From NCBI RefSeq assembly GCF_003286915.1, contig NZ_QMFY01000001.1, positions 1,054,001 to 1,118,000 of the forward strand: a stretch of 64,000 nucleotides of DNA, read 5' to 3'. Positions 18,240 through 27,468 of this stretch are shown piece after piece (positions within the stretch are counted from its first letter, which is position 1; every line of letters begins with the position of its first letter). The translations under genes were made by a program, and so were the position numbers. Under the pieces are notes generated by a model. It had not been told where the DNA came from. It was given only the letters and a program-made list of their open reading frames with translations, and did no database searches. The stretch is from Pseudochryseolinea flava (GTDB taxonomy: Bacteria > Bacteroidota > Bacteroidia > Cytophagales > Cyclobacteriaceae).

Positions 18240-21200
18240 ATGATTCTTCGAAAGGTATTATTGATAATCGTTCTGGTTGTAGGTACAATTTATACCAGCA
18301 GTGCACAGCTGGCCAGAGAAGTGTTTGGTAAGAACAGAATTCAATACAGGAATTTTGATTGGGTTTACCTGAGTGGTGAAAACTTCGACGTCTACTATTA
18401 CGACGGCCGACGTGCTGTTGCGCAAGACGCGTTAAATTTTTTGGAAGCAGAGTTCGATCGAATCACCGACATGATCGACTATCCTCCATATTTTAAAACC
18501 AAAGTTTTTATTTACAACTCGCTTACGGATTTGCGCCAGAGCAATATGGGGCTGAATAAGAATGTGCATAAAGTCGGGGGAGAGACAGATTTTATCAAGC
18601 CATACATAGAGGCGGCGCACATGGGAACCGCACAAGAGTTTAAAGATGAACTTTTATCGCGTATGGCCGAGCTTATGGTAAATGAAATGATGTTCGGTGG
18701 AAACCTGAAGGACATTTTTCAAAGTTCTATCCTGATGAACTTACCAGATTGGTTCGTGCAAGGTTCATCATTGTATGTTGCAAAAGGTTGGACGGCAGAA
18801 ATGGATGACTACATCCGTCAGCTGATGAAGACTAAGCGCGCGAAAAAAGCTACTAAACTGGGTGGACGTGAGGGCGCACTGGTTGGCCAATCAATTTGGA
18901 ATTTTATCACCGAGAAGTATGGTAAGAGTAGCATGGCCAACATCCTTAACTACACGCGTGTTACCCGGAATGAGGAACGGAGTATACTGATCACCCTTGG
19001 GATTACCTTCAAGCAAATGCTCGCGGAGTGGCAACGCTATTATGGTGAAATGTCTGCTACGGTAGCAAAGTCGTACATCGAACCCGAGGAGGCTAACCGT
19101 TTTTTAGAACATCATAATAGAACTACCGAATTCACACAAGTTAAACTCAGTCCCGACGGAAAGTATTTGGCTTATGCCGAGAATGATCGCGGTCGTTATG
19201 TAATTCGTGTACGCACGTTGTCGAGCGGAAAAGAAAAAGTAATTCTCGCGGGTGGAAGCAAGGTTATCAACCAACGGGTAGACTATAGGCAGCCTCTAAT
19301 TGCTTGGTCGGATCCGAACGTGTTGGGTGTAATCGGTACGCGCCAAGGGCAGTACGTGTTTTGGTTGTACGATATTGCAACAAATACAAAACAGCCTCGC
19401 ACGCTCGATAAATTTAGTAATGTGCGCAGCTTCCATTTTTCAAACAATGGGCGCCTGATAATCATCAGTGCCGATTTTGAAGGCAGAAGCGATTTATTTT
19501 TGTTAAGCACAAGACGCGATCGTGTGAAACGGTTAACCAATGATCTTTACGATGATTTGGATCCAAGCTTTATCCCCAACTCAAACAAGATCGTGTTTAG
19601 TTCTAATCGTACGCACGATACATTACGCGCAAACGCAAAACCTGAGTTTGATAAACTGAACAATAATTACAATCTGTTTGTCTACGATTTAGACAGCTCA
19701 AGTGTACTGCTCGAACGGGTCACCAACACAATCAGTAAAGACTATGCTCCTTTGGCCCTTGATGCTGATAATTTCTACTACCTAAGTGACCAGCGTGGAA
19801 TCGTAAACCTTTTCAAGTTCAATCGAGCGACGAAGATATATACGCAGGTGACAAATTTTTCTTCGAGTATTAAAAACTACGATCTCATCTTTGCTAATCA
19901 GACCTTAGCAACAGTGATGACCAACAAGCAGCGGCAAAGTATCTATGTCGATCAGAATTTTGACATCAACCGTTCAATGTTCACGCCATCGACAAGAAGA
20001 AAAGAACTGCAACAGGCACGTGTGATTCGTGAAAAACGTAAGCAGGAAGAAAATAAGGTAATGAGCGTACGTGATCTTGTAAACGCCAGGAAGAAGGAAG
20101 TACAAGCGAATGATTCAACAACGCTGCCGGCGGATTCCCTGCAGGCTATTCCAGCGGATACATTAAAGCCGGATACGACGAAATCCGACACTTTAATTCA
20201 GCAATCGGATACGACAACGGTGAAAGCAACAGCACTGGCGAAAAAAGATGAAACGGTAAATACAGATAATTATGTGTTCGAAGATGAGGCCGTGAAGCAA
20301 ACACAGCCAAGTGAGTCGTTACTTACGCGTTACATGAAGGCACGTGACAAAAATCGCGTTACAGGACCATTTCCGTACGAGCCAAGATTCAGTGCCGATA
20401 ATTTAGTTACCTCGCTTGTAATTGATCCGCTACGCGATCTGGGTATCCAAATAGAGGCACAAATGAACGACATGCTGGAAAATTATCGGATATACGGTGG
20501 ACTCATGGCGCCGATTAATTTGCGTGGCGGTGACTTTTTTGCTGAGTTTCAGTACCTCCCAAAAATGATGGATTTCAGTGTCCGCTTTGATCGAAAAGCT
20601 ATTCGGTGGGACGCGCTTCCTGGTAATGATATTAATCAGTTTAGTAAAGAGTATAAATACACCTTGCATCGTCTTGAGTTGGGGGCATCGCTTCCAATAT
20701 CAGATCGTTTTAGGTTGACAGTAAAACCATTTGCCGCAGTTGCTGGATCATCCGAGCTTGGAGAATCAAACGTCGCGTCACTGCCCGATCCGGATAAACC
20801 GATCACAAATTATTATGCGGGTGGTAAGTTTGAAATGGTATACGACAATTCTGTTTCTACTGGTCTGAATTTGATTGAAGGCTCCCGCGGAAAGATTTCG
20901 TATCAACATCATCAAGGACTAAATGATAATTCTTTAAGCTTTAGTCAAATCTCTGCCGATGTTCGTCACTACCAGAAAATATATAGAGAAATTGTACTTG
21001 CTGTACGAGGGTTTGCAGGCCATTTCTTTGGTAATTCACCCAAGGTCTACTTGCTTGGCGGTATGGACAATTGGCTTTTCAATAAATCTGAATACTATGG
21101 TGTTACCAGTAACGGCGTAGCCAATCCGCTTGGTGTTGCTGGCGAAACTCAAGATTTGTTGTTTGTTGAGTATACCACAAGCTTACGGGGTTTTGATTAC

Positions 21201-21575
21201 AGCACGCTATTTGGAAATTCCGTTTTGTTATTCAACGCTGAGTTGCGAATACCATTGATCCGAGCGCTTTCAAATGGACCGGTGTCTTCCAATTTTTTTC
21301 GCAATATGCAGTTGACTGGCTTCTATGATATTGGAACAAGTTGGTCGGGTCGGCCTCCTTTCAATTCAGGGAATAGCGTTAGTTACTACATCGTTGAACG
21401 GGGGCCTTTCAAAGCTGAAATCAAAAACTATTTAAACCCATGGTTATATAGTTATGGCGTCGGATTACGTTCCATGATGCTGGGCTATTATGTAAAGTTT
21501 GACCTCGCATGGCCAGTGGAAAATTACAAAGTGCAGGATCCGCGTCTACATGTAACACTGGGCTTCGATTTTTAA
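18240..21575 (+). CDS. Envelope fusion protein: degenerate gluzincin-like domain, TolB-like propeller, Omp85-like barrel
   Basis: A 1111-residue exported protein (signal peptide 1-23). Residues about 35-260 resemble a peptidase-MA gluzincin domain, but the HExxH place reads AELMV (143-147) and the third ligand region PDWFVQGSSLY has Q where Glu is expected, so it should not be a protease. Residues about 290-560 are TolB-like propeller blades (LSPDGKYLAYAEN, DLDPSFIPNSNKIVFSSN). A Thr/Asp/Ser-rich linker follows (about 620-690). Residues 730-1111 form an outer-membrane barrel with LRGF at 982-985, at the place of the VRGF/Y loop of Omp85 proteins, then NAELRIPLI and a terminal aromatic residue. 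Similar proteins are often annotated as Tol translocation proteins. The function is unknown. Confidence 0.85.
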   Translation: MILRKVLLIIVLVVGTIYTSSAQLAREVFGKNRIQYRNFDWVYLSGENFDVYYYDGRRAVAQDALNFLEAEFDRITDMIDYPPYFKTKVFIYNSLTDLRQSNMGLNKNVHKVGGETDFIKPYIEAAHMGTAQEFKDELLSRMAELMVNEMMFGGNLKDIFQSSILMNLPDWFVQGSSLYVAKGWTAEMDDYIRQLMKTKRAKKATKLGGREGALVGQSIWNFITEKYGKSSMANILNYTRVTRNEERSILITLGITFKQMLAEWQRYYGEMSATVAKSYIEPEEANRFLEHHNRTTEFTQVKLSPDGKYLAYAENDRGRYVIRVRTLSSGKEKVILAGGSKVINQRVDYRQPLIAWSDPNVLGVIGTRQGQYVFWLYDIATNTKQPRTLDKFSNVRSFHFSNNGRLIIISADFEGRSDLFLLSTRRDRVKRLTNDLYDDLDPSFIPNSNKIVFSSNRTHDTLRANAKPEFDKLNNNYNLFVYDLDSSSVLLERVTNTISKDYAPLALDADNFYYLSDQRGIVNLFKFNRATKIYTQVTNFSSSIKNYDLIFANQTLATVMTNKQRQSIYVDQNFDINRSMFTPSTRRKELQQARVIREKRKQEENKVMSVRDLVNARKKEVQANDSTTLPADSLQAIPADTLKPDTTKSDTLIQQSDTTTVKATALAKKDETVNTDNYVFEDEAVKQTQPSESLLTRYMKARDKNRVTGPFPYEPRFSADNLVTSLVIDPLRDLGIQIEAQMNDMLENYRIYGGLMAPINLRGGDFFAEFQYLPKMMDFSVRFDRKAIRWDALPGNDINQFSKEYKYTLHRLELGASLPISDRFRLTVKPFAAVAGSSELGESNVASLPDPDKPITNYYAGGKFEMVYDNSVSTGLNLIEGSRGKISYQHHQGLNDNSLSFSQISADVRHYQKIYREIVLAVRGFAGHFFGNSPKVYLLGGMDNWLFNKSEYYGVTSNGVANPLGVAGETQDLLFVEYTTSLRGFDYSTLFGNSVLLFNAELRIPLIRALSNGPVSSNFFRNMQLTGFYDIGTSWSGRPPFNSGNSVSYYIVERGPFKAEIKNYLNPWLYSYGVGLRSMMLGYYVKFDLAWPVENYKVQDPRLHVTLGFDF

Positions 21576-21647
21576 AGAAACCACTACTGACAATTTCTTT
21601 TATCTTGCAAAGGCATTTGAAAACGATGCCTTAACTTTTTATACAGC

Positions 21648-22526
21648 ATGATTAAATCCATGACGGGTTTCGGAAGAACCAATCACGACGATGGCCAAGT
21701 GCAGATCAGTGTCGAGTTCAAAAGCTTAAACTCCAAATTTCTCGATCTCAACCTTAGGCTTCCTAAAAATTTCGCCGACCGTGAGATTGAATTGCGGAAC
21801 CTTATCAGTGAAAAACTAGAACGTGGAAAAGTGTCGGTCACGATCGAATGTCAGCGTCATGGAGAAAGTACCATTCGACAAACATATAACGAAGCGTTGT
21901 TTGTTTCCTACTACACCGCGCTTAGACAGCTCGCCGATCGTGTAGTAGCACCCCATGAGAACATTTTTCAAATCGCCCTCAATTCACCGGATGTCATTAA
22001 TTCGAATCTGACAGAAAATACGTCGGATGATGAGTGGAATAAAGTAAAGAAGTGTATTGTCGAGGCCATTAAAGCCTGCGATACATTTCGTGCCGCTGAA
22101 GGAAAAGTATTAGAAGATATGCTCAAGGCCTGCTGCGCATCGATCGAAAAAGGATTGCGCGCAGTAGAGCAACAAGATCCTAAACGAGTACAACGCATTC
22201 GCGAAAAATTAAAAGGAAATGTTCAAGCCTTTTTTGGAGAGGAAGGATACGATCTTAATCGCCTTGAACAAGAGATAATTTTCTATATCGAGAAGTTGGA
22301 TATCAACGAAGAGAAGGTAAGACTTCAAGCGCATTTGAACTACTTTATTCAAGCCTTGAACGAGTCGCAGTCAAATGGAAAAAAATTAGGCTTTATTGCG
22401 CAAGAAATCGGTAGAGAAATCAATACGATCGGTTCCAAAGCCAACGACGCTGATATTCAAAAGCATGTTGTTGTGATGAAAGAGGAGTTAGAAAAAATCA
22501 AAGAACAACTAAACAACGTACTGTAA
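21648..22526 (+). CDS. yicC: YicC family endoribonuclease-like protein
   Basis: A 292-residue protein opening MIKSMTGFGR, the diagnostic start of YicC. The C-terminal half includes RLEQEIIFYIEKLDINEE and the closing block NTIGSKANDADIQ, both typical. E. coli YicC (RNase-related, acting on the small RNA RyhB) is the studied member; whether RNA cleavage holds in Bacteroidota is untested. It follows the fusion protein gene by 72 bases, with a TATCTTGC sequence in the gap that matches the -7 box with one mismatch. It converges on lptC, with only 4 bases between stops. Confidence 0.94.
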   Translation: MIKSMTGFGRTNHDDGQVQISVEFKSLNSKFLDLNLRLPKNFADREIELRNLISEKLERGKVSVTIECQRHGESTIRQTYNEALFVSYYTALRQLADRVVAPHENIFQIALNSPDVINSNLTENTSDDEWNKVKKCIVEAIKACDTFRAAEGKVLEDMLKACCASIEKGLRAVEQQDPKRVQRIREKLKGNVQAFFGEEGYDLNRLEQEIIFYIEKLDINEEKVRLQAHLNYFIQALNESQSNGKKLGFIAQEIGREINTIGSKANDADIQKHVVVMKEELEKIKEQLNNVL

Positions 22527-22530
22527 AGCA

Positions 22531-23067
22531 CTAATCGTCAATTTTAGTTTGGCCACGCGGATTGATAATCTCGTAGTCACTAAGATCTTGTTCTGCATCC
22601 AATCCATCACCGTAGATGACCTCTCCGGGCTGTCGGATAGTAACAAACTTGTCGGTAAATATCTTTTTCGAAGACCTTTTCCAGAAAAGCTCCTCTGTGC
22701 TAAGGTGTTCGTCTGTCGCTACATTGTCTACTTGAACATTCCCTTGGCCGCGCCATTGATCCTGCTCTTTAAAGAAATAAGCATGATTTGCACTTAGCTT
22801 AGATTCCAGCTTTCCATTCTCGTCGTAAAATTCTAGGTAGATGCCTTTGGGAAACTCTTGATCGCCATTTTGAAACTCATAGAGAAGCGCTGCTTGCATC
22901 TTCACCTTTACCCGATCATTCTCAGTGTAAAACATTTCGATGTTTTCAGCCTCACGCATGGGACCTTCATACTCAAGCGGTTTTTTGATTTCTGTTTTGC
23001 TACAGCTTGCAAGAACAAGCCATGACATCATCAAAATGCAAATGCGACTAAAAGCAAATTCTTTCAT
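22531..23067 (-). CDS. lptC: LPS export periplasmic protein LptC (lipoprotein form)
   Basis: A 178-residue protein with a lipoprotein signal: hydrophobic core, then LASC with C22 as the lipidated cysteine. The body has the LptC/OstA-like strands (ENIEMFYTENDRVKVKMQA, LSANHAYFFKEQ, VIYGDGLDAEQDLSDY). In E. coli LptC is a membrane-anchored part of the Lpt bridge that moves LPS to the outer membrane; the Bacteroidota form is commonly a lipoprotein. It lies 38 bases downstream of an outer-membrane protein gene, which itself overlaps coaX, a gene order also seen in flavobacteria to my knowledge. Confidence 0.92.
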   Translation of the reverse strand: MKEFAFSRICILMMSWLVLASCSKTEIKKPLEYEGPMREAENIEMFYTENDRVKVKMQAALLYEFQNGDQEFPKGIYLEFYDENGKLESKLSANHAYFFKEQDQWRGQGNVQVDNVATDEHLSTEELFWKRSSKKIFTDKFVTIRQPGEVIYGDGLDAEQDLSDYEIINPRGQTKIDD

Positions 23068-23105
23068 GTAGGCTGCGATATTATTGTCGACAGCGTAGCG
23101 ATCAG

Positions 23106-24374
23106 TTAATCAAATCTTCTCTTAATGAACCACTGGTCATTGAAAGTGATTCCGAAGAATACTTTGAAATAGGTTTCTTCTAAATCTGTTTTTGCCTGAT
23201 CGCCGCGCTTACCATACTTAAAGGCAAGATCTATGCTGGATCTTCCTGATGGAACAGAAAAACCAAAATTAATGCCAACGTCTTTTACCGCGTTGCCATT
23301 TCTTAACCATGGATACTGCTCCATGCTTACACCAAGGCGGTAGGTCATCCGTTGAAGAAGTTTTTGTCCTAATAGATCAGGCGTAAAATCACCGCCAATG
23401 GCGCCACGCCATGCGAGGTCTAATTCCTCATCTTCGGTATCGAACGTGCTTCCGCTCCAATTCTCAACGGCAACCTCAGTGGCCACGGTCCACTTGGTGC
23501 CTTTACCCCACGCTGCACCGATGGTCAAATTTCCTGGGATGTCATAGTCCCCTTTGTACTTGCCAGCTTTATTGATGTCGAGTGTGTCACCATTTTGTGT
23601 TAACAAGTAGTAAAGGTTCTCCGTACGGCCAACAAGTGAGCTTCCGAGCGAGAAAGTAGCGCCTGCGCTAAAACGATATTTGTCGTTATGTCCGAGGGAA
23701 TCTTTTGAGAAAGAAACACCTCCTCCAAGGTTAAATCCTTTGAACGAAGTTTTCGTCTCAACAGTCGATGTAAACCGGACGTGTGTAGTAGGATCTTTCA
23801 TAAGCGTCAACGATTCAGTATCATCGATCGGCCCGAAGAGATAAGCAGCTTTTAGTCCGACGGTAATTTCCTTTGTAATACGAACACCGTTCGACCAGTA
23901 AAGCTGTGTTAATCCACCGGTACCAGTTTGGCGAATCTCCTGTGGTGTAACGCTATCGTCGGAGGTTCCACTATTCACAAAGTCGTAATCAACATTTGAA
24001 TAAGGCATGAGCCCTAGCGAGGTTGTCCATTTAAAAGTTTTGATCGGAAACGCAACTGCCAAATAGTTCATATTTCCACCCTTTGATTTATGCGTTGCTC
24101 CGCCACCTTTAATAGTTCGAGACTCGCCAACAACACCAACCTCGAATACGGTTAGCGTGTTATAAACCAGCAAGGCTGGATTTTGATTATTGAGGTACCA
24201 CGCTTGAGGCTGTGCGACTCCGATGCCACCCATTCCCTGATTGTGGATGAGGGCATTCCCGTAAGATTCTCCAATACCGAAAGTAGTAAATGGTGAGCGA
24301 GAGCCTTGTGCTAATACTTCTGTCGCCGCTGCCACGACCACCAAAAGGATAATAAACTTCTTAACGATTGACAT
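23106..24374 (-). CDS. Outer-membrane beta-barrel protein of the coaX-lptC cluster
   Basis: A 422-residue protein with a signal peptide (1-22, ending EVLAQ) and a barrel-like alternation of polar and aromatic residues throughout, ending FFGITFNDQWFIKRRFD. The opening SPFTTFGIGES and NQGMGGIGVAQPQAWYLNNQNPALL resemble the FadL/PorV-like opening in which a conserved NPA motif lines the hatch. I therefore read it as a FadL-related barrel; the cargo is unknown. It overlaps the end of coaX by 14 bases and lies just upstream of lptC, so a role connected with LPS or lipid transport is an inference from position. Confidence 0.85.
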   Translation of the reverse strand: MSIVKKFIILLVVVAAATEVLAQGSRSPFTTFGIGESYGNALIHNQGMGGIGVAQPQAWYLNNQNPALLVYNTLTVFEVGVVGESRTIKGGGATHKSKGGNMNYLAVAFPIKTFKWTTSLGLMPYSNVDYDFVNSGTSDDSVTPQEIRQTGTGGLTQLYWSNGVRITKEITVGLKAAYLFGPIDDTESLTLMKDPTTHVRFTSTVETKTSFKGFNLGGGVSFSKDSLGHNDKYRFSAGATFSLGSSLVGRTENLYYLLTQNGDTLDINKAGKYKGDYDIPGNLTIGAAWGKGTKWTVATEVAVENWSGSTFDTEDEELDLAWRGAIGGDFTPDLLGQKLLQRMTYRLGVSMEQYPWLRNGNAVKDVGINFGFSVPSGRSSIDLAFKYGKRGDQAKTDLEETYFKVFFGITFNDQWFIKRRFD

Positions 24375-25086
24375 TATAGATCAGAATGCTGTTTAACCCG
24401 CTGAGAACCAATTCAGGGACCGCAAATATGGCCGCTTTAAGTTTGTTTTCAAAAAAACGAGCGTCCCCACCACACAAAATCACTTTCAAATCCCCGAATT
24501 TCTCATGATAACGTAAAATAATTCCTTCAATTTCGTCGCATAAACCATAAATCACCCCGCTTTGCATACACTGCTCCGTTGAGGTGCCAATCAAAGCCGG
24601 TTGGTCTACCGGCTGAATTAGCGGCAACCGCGCCGTGAATGTATGCATCGCCTCAAATCGCATCCGAAGCCCAGGGCTAATGCCACCGCCCAGGTAATTG
24701 CCTCCCGCATCTAAAAACTCGTAGGTGATGCATGTTCCAGCATCAATAGCCAAGCAATGCTGATTGGGAAATAATTCGTACGCGCCGCAGGCTGCTGCAA
24801 TGCGATCAACACCTAGCGTCTGCGGCGTTGCGTATCGATTAACAACCGGCAACGGAAGGGACGGGGTCAAGATAAACTTCGCTTTAAAATGACGAGCCCA
24901 ATCCATCACGACCGTGGCATCAACCGATACTGAACTCACGATGATGTAATCGCCGGAATAGTTTTCAAGAAAGCCCCTTAATTTTTCAGCCGAATCGAAC
25001 ACTATTTTATCCACCAATCGACGCTCTTTAAAAATGCCTACCTTGGCGGAAGTGTTTCCGTAATCAACGACTACATTCATCATCAT
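24361..25086 (-). CDS. coaX: Type III pantothenate kinase
   Basis: A 241-residue protein with all CoaX signatures: the phosphate-binding DYGNTSAK near residue 8, TLGVDRIAA around 95, DAGTCIT around 120, and GGGISPGLRMR. It phosphorylates pantothenate, the first step of coenzyme A synthesis, in a form not inhibited by CoA. Three successive ATG codons (25086, 25083, 25080) could serve as the start. The 3' end overlaps the next gene by 14 bases, indicating translational coupling. The start faces anmK with only about 24 bases between the two ATG codons. Confidence 0.95.
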   Translation of the reverse strand: MMMNVVVDYGNTSAKVGIFKERRLVDKIVFDSAEKLRGFLENYSGDYIIVSSVSVDATVVMDWARHFKAKFILTPSLPLPVVNRYATPQTLGVDRIAAACGAYELFPNQHCLAIDAGTCITYEFLDAGGNYLGGGISPGLRMRFEAMHTFTARLPLIQPVDQPALIGTSTEQCMQSGVIYGLCDEIEGIILRYHEKFGDLKVILCGGDARFFENKLKAAIFAVPELVLSGLNSILIYNVNR

Positions 25087-25087
25087 T

Positions 25088-25095
25088 TATATTTG
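25088..25095 (+). promoter_or_regulatory. TAnnTTTG -7 box for anmK
   Basis: The plus strand reads TATATTTG, a perfect -7 match, 14 bases before the ATG at 25110. Transcription would begin near 25102, after the alternative GTG at 25098, which supports ATG 25110 as the true start and implies a very short leader. The box lies right beside the coaX start on the other strand. Confidence 0.6.
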
Positions 25096-25109
25096 CAGTG
25101 CTCAAAAGT

Positions 25110-26189
25110 ATGGATTCAAAGAATAACTATAAAGTTATCGGCTTGATGTCTGGGACATCGCTCGATGGACTCGATATCGCGTATTGTCAGTTCTCGAAAA
25201 CAACGAAGGGTTGGAAATACGATATTCTGCAAGCTACTACCGTTGACTATTCGGCGGCGTGGACGCAGCGCATCTCGACGGCACATACGCTGGTAGGTGA
25301 AGAGCTAATCGCCCTTCACGTTTCTTATGGAAAGCTGCTGGGAAAAATTTGCAAGGACTTCATGCAACGACACAAATTGTCGAAAGTAGATTTTATCGCA
25401 TCGCATGGACATACGATTTTTCACCAACCGGCAAAGGGGTTTACGTATCAAATTGGCGATGGGAATGCATTATATGCTGAGTGTGGTGTTCCTGTTGTCT
25501 GCGATTTTCGCGCACTAGACGTCATGCGCGGTGGACAAGGAGCGCCACTTGTTCCAGCGGGTGATAAAGTCCTTTTTACTGACTATGATGTTTGCCTTAA
25601 CCTGGGTGGCATTGCAAACTTGTCAATTGATATTCGTCGCCAACGCAAGGCTTACGACATTTGCTTCGCGAATATGGGATTGAACTACTTGGCAAGAAAA
25701 GTCAACAAGAAATTTGATGCGGGTGGGCTCATGGCAGAGCGGGGAAATCTCAATGTTAAAATGCTACAAGCTCTGGATAAAATCTATGAAGATTTACGAT
25801 TGATACGTCCTTCCTTAGGGCGCGAATTCTTTGAAGAAAAAATTGTTAAAATATTAGATGATGAACGAATTCCAGTCGATGATCGCCTTCGAACTTTTAC
25901 AGAATCATCAGCAATTGAAATTGTGAAGGCAGTGAAAGCGTACCATAGGAAAGTTAACGTATTATGTACGGGTGGTGGCGCGTTCAATACATTTCTGATT
26001 GCTAAATTATTAGAACATGGTGGCGACGATATAGCATGGATAGTACCCGACGAAAACGTGGTAAAATATAAAGAGGCGCTTGTGTTTGCTTTTCTCGGCG
26101 TACTTCGTGCGCGACGTGAAGTAAATTGTTTGAAGAGCGTCACCGGGGCGCTCGTTGATAGTAGTGGAGGCGTCCTGGTTGGATTTTAA
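25110..26189 (+). CDS. anmK: Anhydro-N-acetylmuramic acid kinase
   Basis: A 359-residue kinase. The diagnostic MSGTSLDGLD motif is near the N-terminus, followed by SHGHTIFHQP, QIGDGNALY, GGQGAPLVPAGD and the CTGGGAFN nucleotide-binding motif. It converts anhydroMurNAc from recycled peptidoglycan to MurNAc-6-phosphate. An in-frame GTG at 25098 adds four residues, but it lies upstream of the predicted transcription start, so ATG 25110 is used. It is divergent from coaX and followed after 24 bases by a dehydrogenase gene. Confidence 0.95.
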   Translation: MDSKNNYKVIGLMSGTSLDGLDIAYCQFSKTTKGWKYDILQATTVDYSAAWTQRISTAHTLVGEELIALHVSYGKLLGKICKDFMQRHKLSKVDFIASHGHTIFHQPAKGFTYQIGDGNALYAECGVPVVCDFRALDVMRGGQGAPLVPAGDKVLFTDYDVCLNLGGIANLSIDIRRQRKAYDICFANMGLNYLARKVNKKFDAGGLMAERGNLNVKMLQALDKIYEDLRLIRPSLGREFFEEKIVKILDDERIPVDDRLRTFTESSAIEIVKAVKAYHRKVNVLCTGGGAFNTFLIAKLLEHGGDDIAWIVPDENVVKYKEALVFAFLGVLRARREVNCLKSVTGALVDSSGGVLVGF

Positions 26190-26213
26190 ACTAGCAAATT
26201 TTCATAGAGACCA

Positions 26214-27440
26214 ATGAAAGAATTATTGAACAAATTCGAGACGAAACGTCCGGAAGTAGTATTTGAATGGAAAGATAGCGAGACTGATGCAGAAGGTTGG
26301 GTTGTGATTAACTCATTGCGTGGAGGTGCCGCCGGTGGTGGAACGCGTATGAGAAAGGGACTTGATAAGCGAGAAGTGGAGTCGCTCGCCAAGACAATGG
26401 AAGTAAAGTTCACAGTGTCGGGCCCGCCCATTGGGGGAGCAAAGTCAGGGATAAATTTCGATCCCAATGATCCGCGGAAAGCCGGTGTGTTACAACGTTG
26501 GTACGCCGCGGTGATGCCGCTGTTAAAATATTATTACGGTACGGGTGGCGACTTGAACGTTGACGAAATTCATGAAGTAATTCCCATTACTGAAGACGTC
26601 GGCATTTGGCATCCACAAGAAGGTGTTTTCACAGGACACTATAAGCCAACGGAAGCCCAAAAAGTAAATCGCATCGGCCAACTTCGGCAAGGTGTTGTGA
26701 AGGTGATTGAAGATGAAAAATTTTCTCCATCACTGGCGAAAAAGTATACCGTAGCCGACATGTGCACAGGCTATGGTGTCGCTCAGGCGGTCAAACACTA
26801 TTACACTTTATGGGGCGGCGATGTGAAGGGAAAGCGCGCCGTGGTTCAAGGATGGGGTAACGTAGGCGCTGCCGCTGGATTTTATCTCGCACAATTGGGT
26901 GTGAAGATTGTCGGCATCGTAAGCCACGAAGGTGGGTTGATTAGCGAAGATGGATTTTCGCTTGAGGAAATCAGGGAACTTGTCATCAACAGGAATGGAA
27001 ATAAATTGGTATCGCCAAAGATGCTTACTTTCGATGTGGTGAATAAAAAAGTATGGGATTTAGCGTTCGAGATTTTTATTCCCGCAGCAGCGTCACGCTT
27101 GATCACGCGCGAGCAAGTTGACCGAATGATTGCATCGAAGGTGGAAGTATTTTCTTGCGGTGCGAACGTTCCATTTGCTGATCCTGAAATCTTCTTCGGT
27201 CCTACAGGATTGTATGCCGATCAAAAATTCTCGGTGATTCCGGATTTTATTGCCAACTGTGGAATGGCTCGTGTATTCGCATACTTCATGGAGAGTGAAG
27301 TGAAAATGACGGATGCTGCAATATTTGAAGATATCTCCACAATAATTCTTAATGCGCTTAAAAAGACGCACGCGACAAATGCAAAAAACACGGGCATTGC
27401 ACAAGCATCTTTTGAAGCAGCGCTAAAACAACTGGTGTAA
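26214..27440 (+). CDS. Glu/Leu/Phe/Val dehydrogenase family protein
   Basis: A 408-residue NAD(P)-dependent amino acid dehydrogenase. The substrate domain has GGGTRMRKG, the catalytic lysine motif PPIGGAKSGI, and GTGGDLNVDE with the catalytic Asp; the Rossmann motif VQGWGNVGAAAG follows near residue 210. It oxidatively deaminates an amino acid to its 2-oxo acid. Substrate is not clear: the SGI in place of GGI after the lysine, and the difference from the plain glutamate dehydrogenase at 60498-61778, suggest another substrate. It lies 24 bases after anmK and may be co-transcribed. Confidence 0.9.
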   Translation: MKELLNKFETKRPEVVFEWKDSETDAEGWVVINSLRGGAAGGGTRMRKGLDKREVESLAKTMEVKFTVSGPPIGGAKSGINFDPNDPRKAGVLQRWYAAVMPLLKYYYGTGGDLNVDEIHEVIPITEDVGIWHPQEGVFTGHYKPTEAQKVNRIGQLRQGVVKVIEDEKFSPSLAKKYTVADMCTGYGVAQAVKHYYTLWGGDVKGKRAVVQGWGNVGAAAGFYLAQLGVKIVGIVSHEGGLISEDGFSLEEIRELVINRNGNKLVSPKMLTFDVVNKKVWDLAFEIFIPAAASRLITREQVDRMIASKVEVFSCGANVPFADPEIFFGPTGLYADQKFSVIPDFIANCGMARVFAYFMESEVKMTDAAIFEDISTIILNALKKTHATNAKNTGIAQASFEAALKQLV

Positions 27441-27468
27441 AAAAGATCGCTGAAGTGATTGTGCGATA

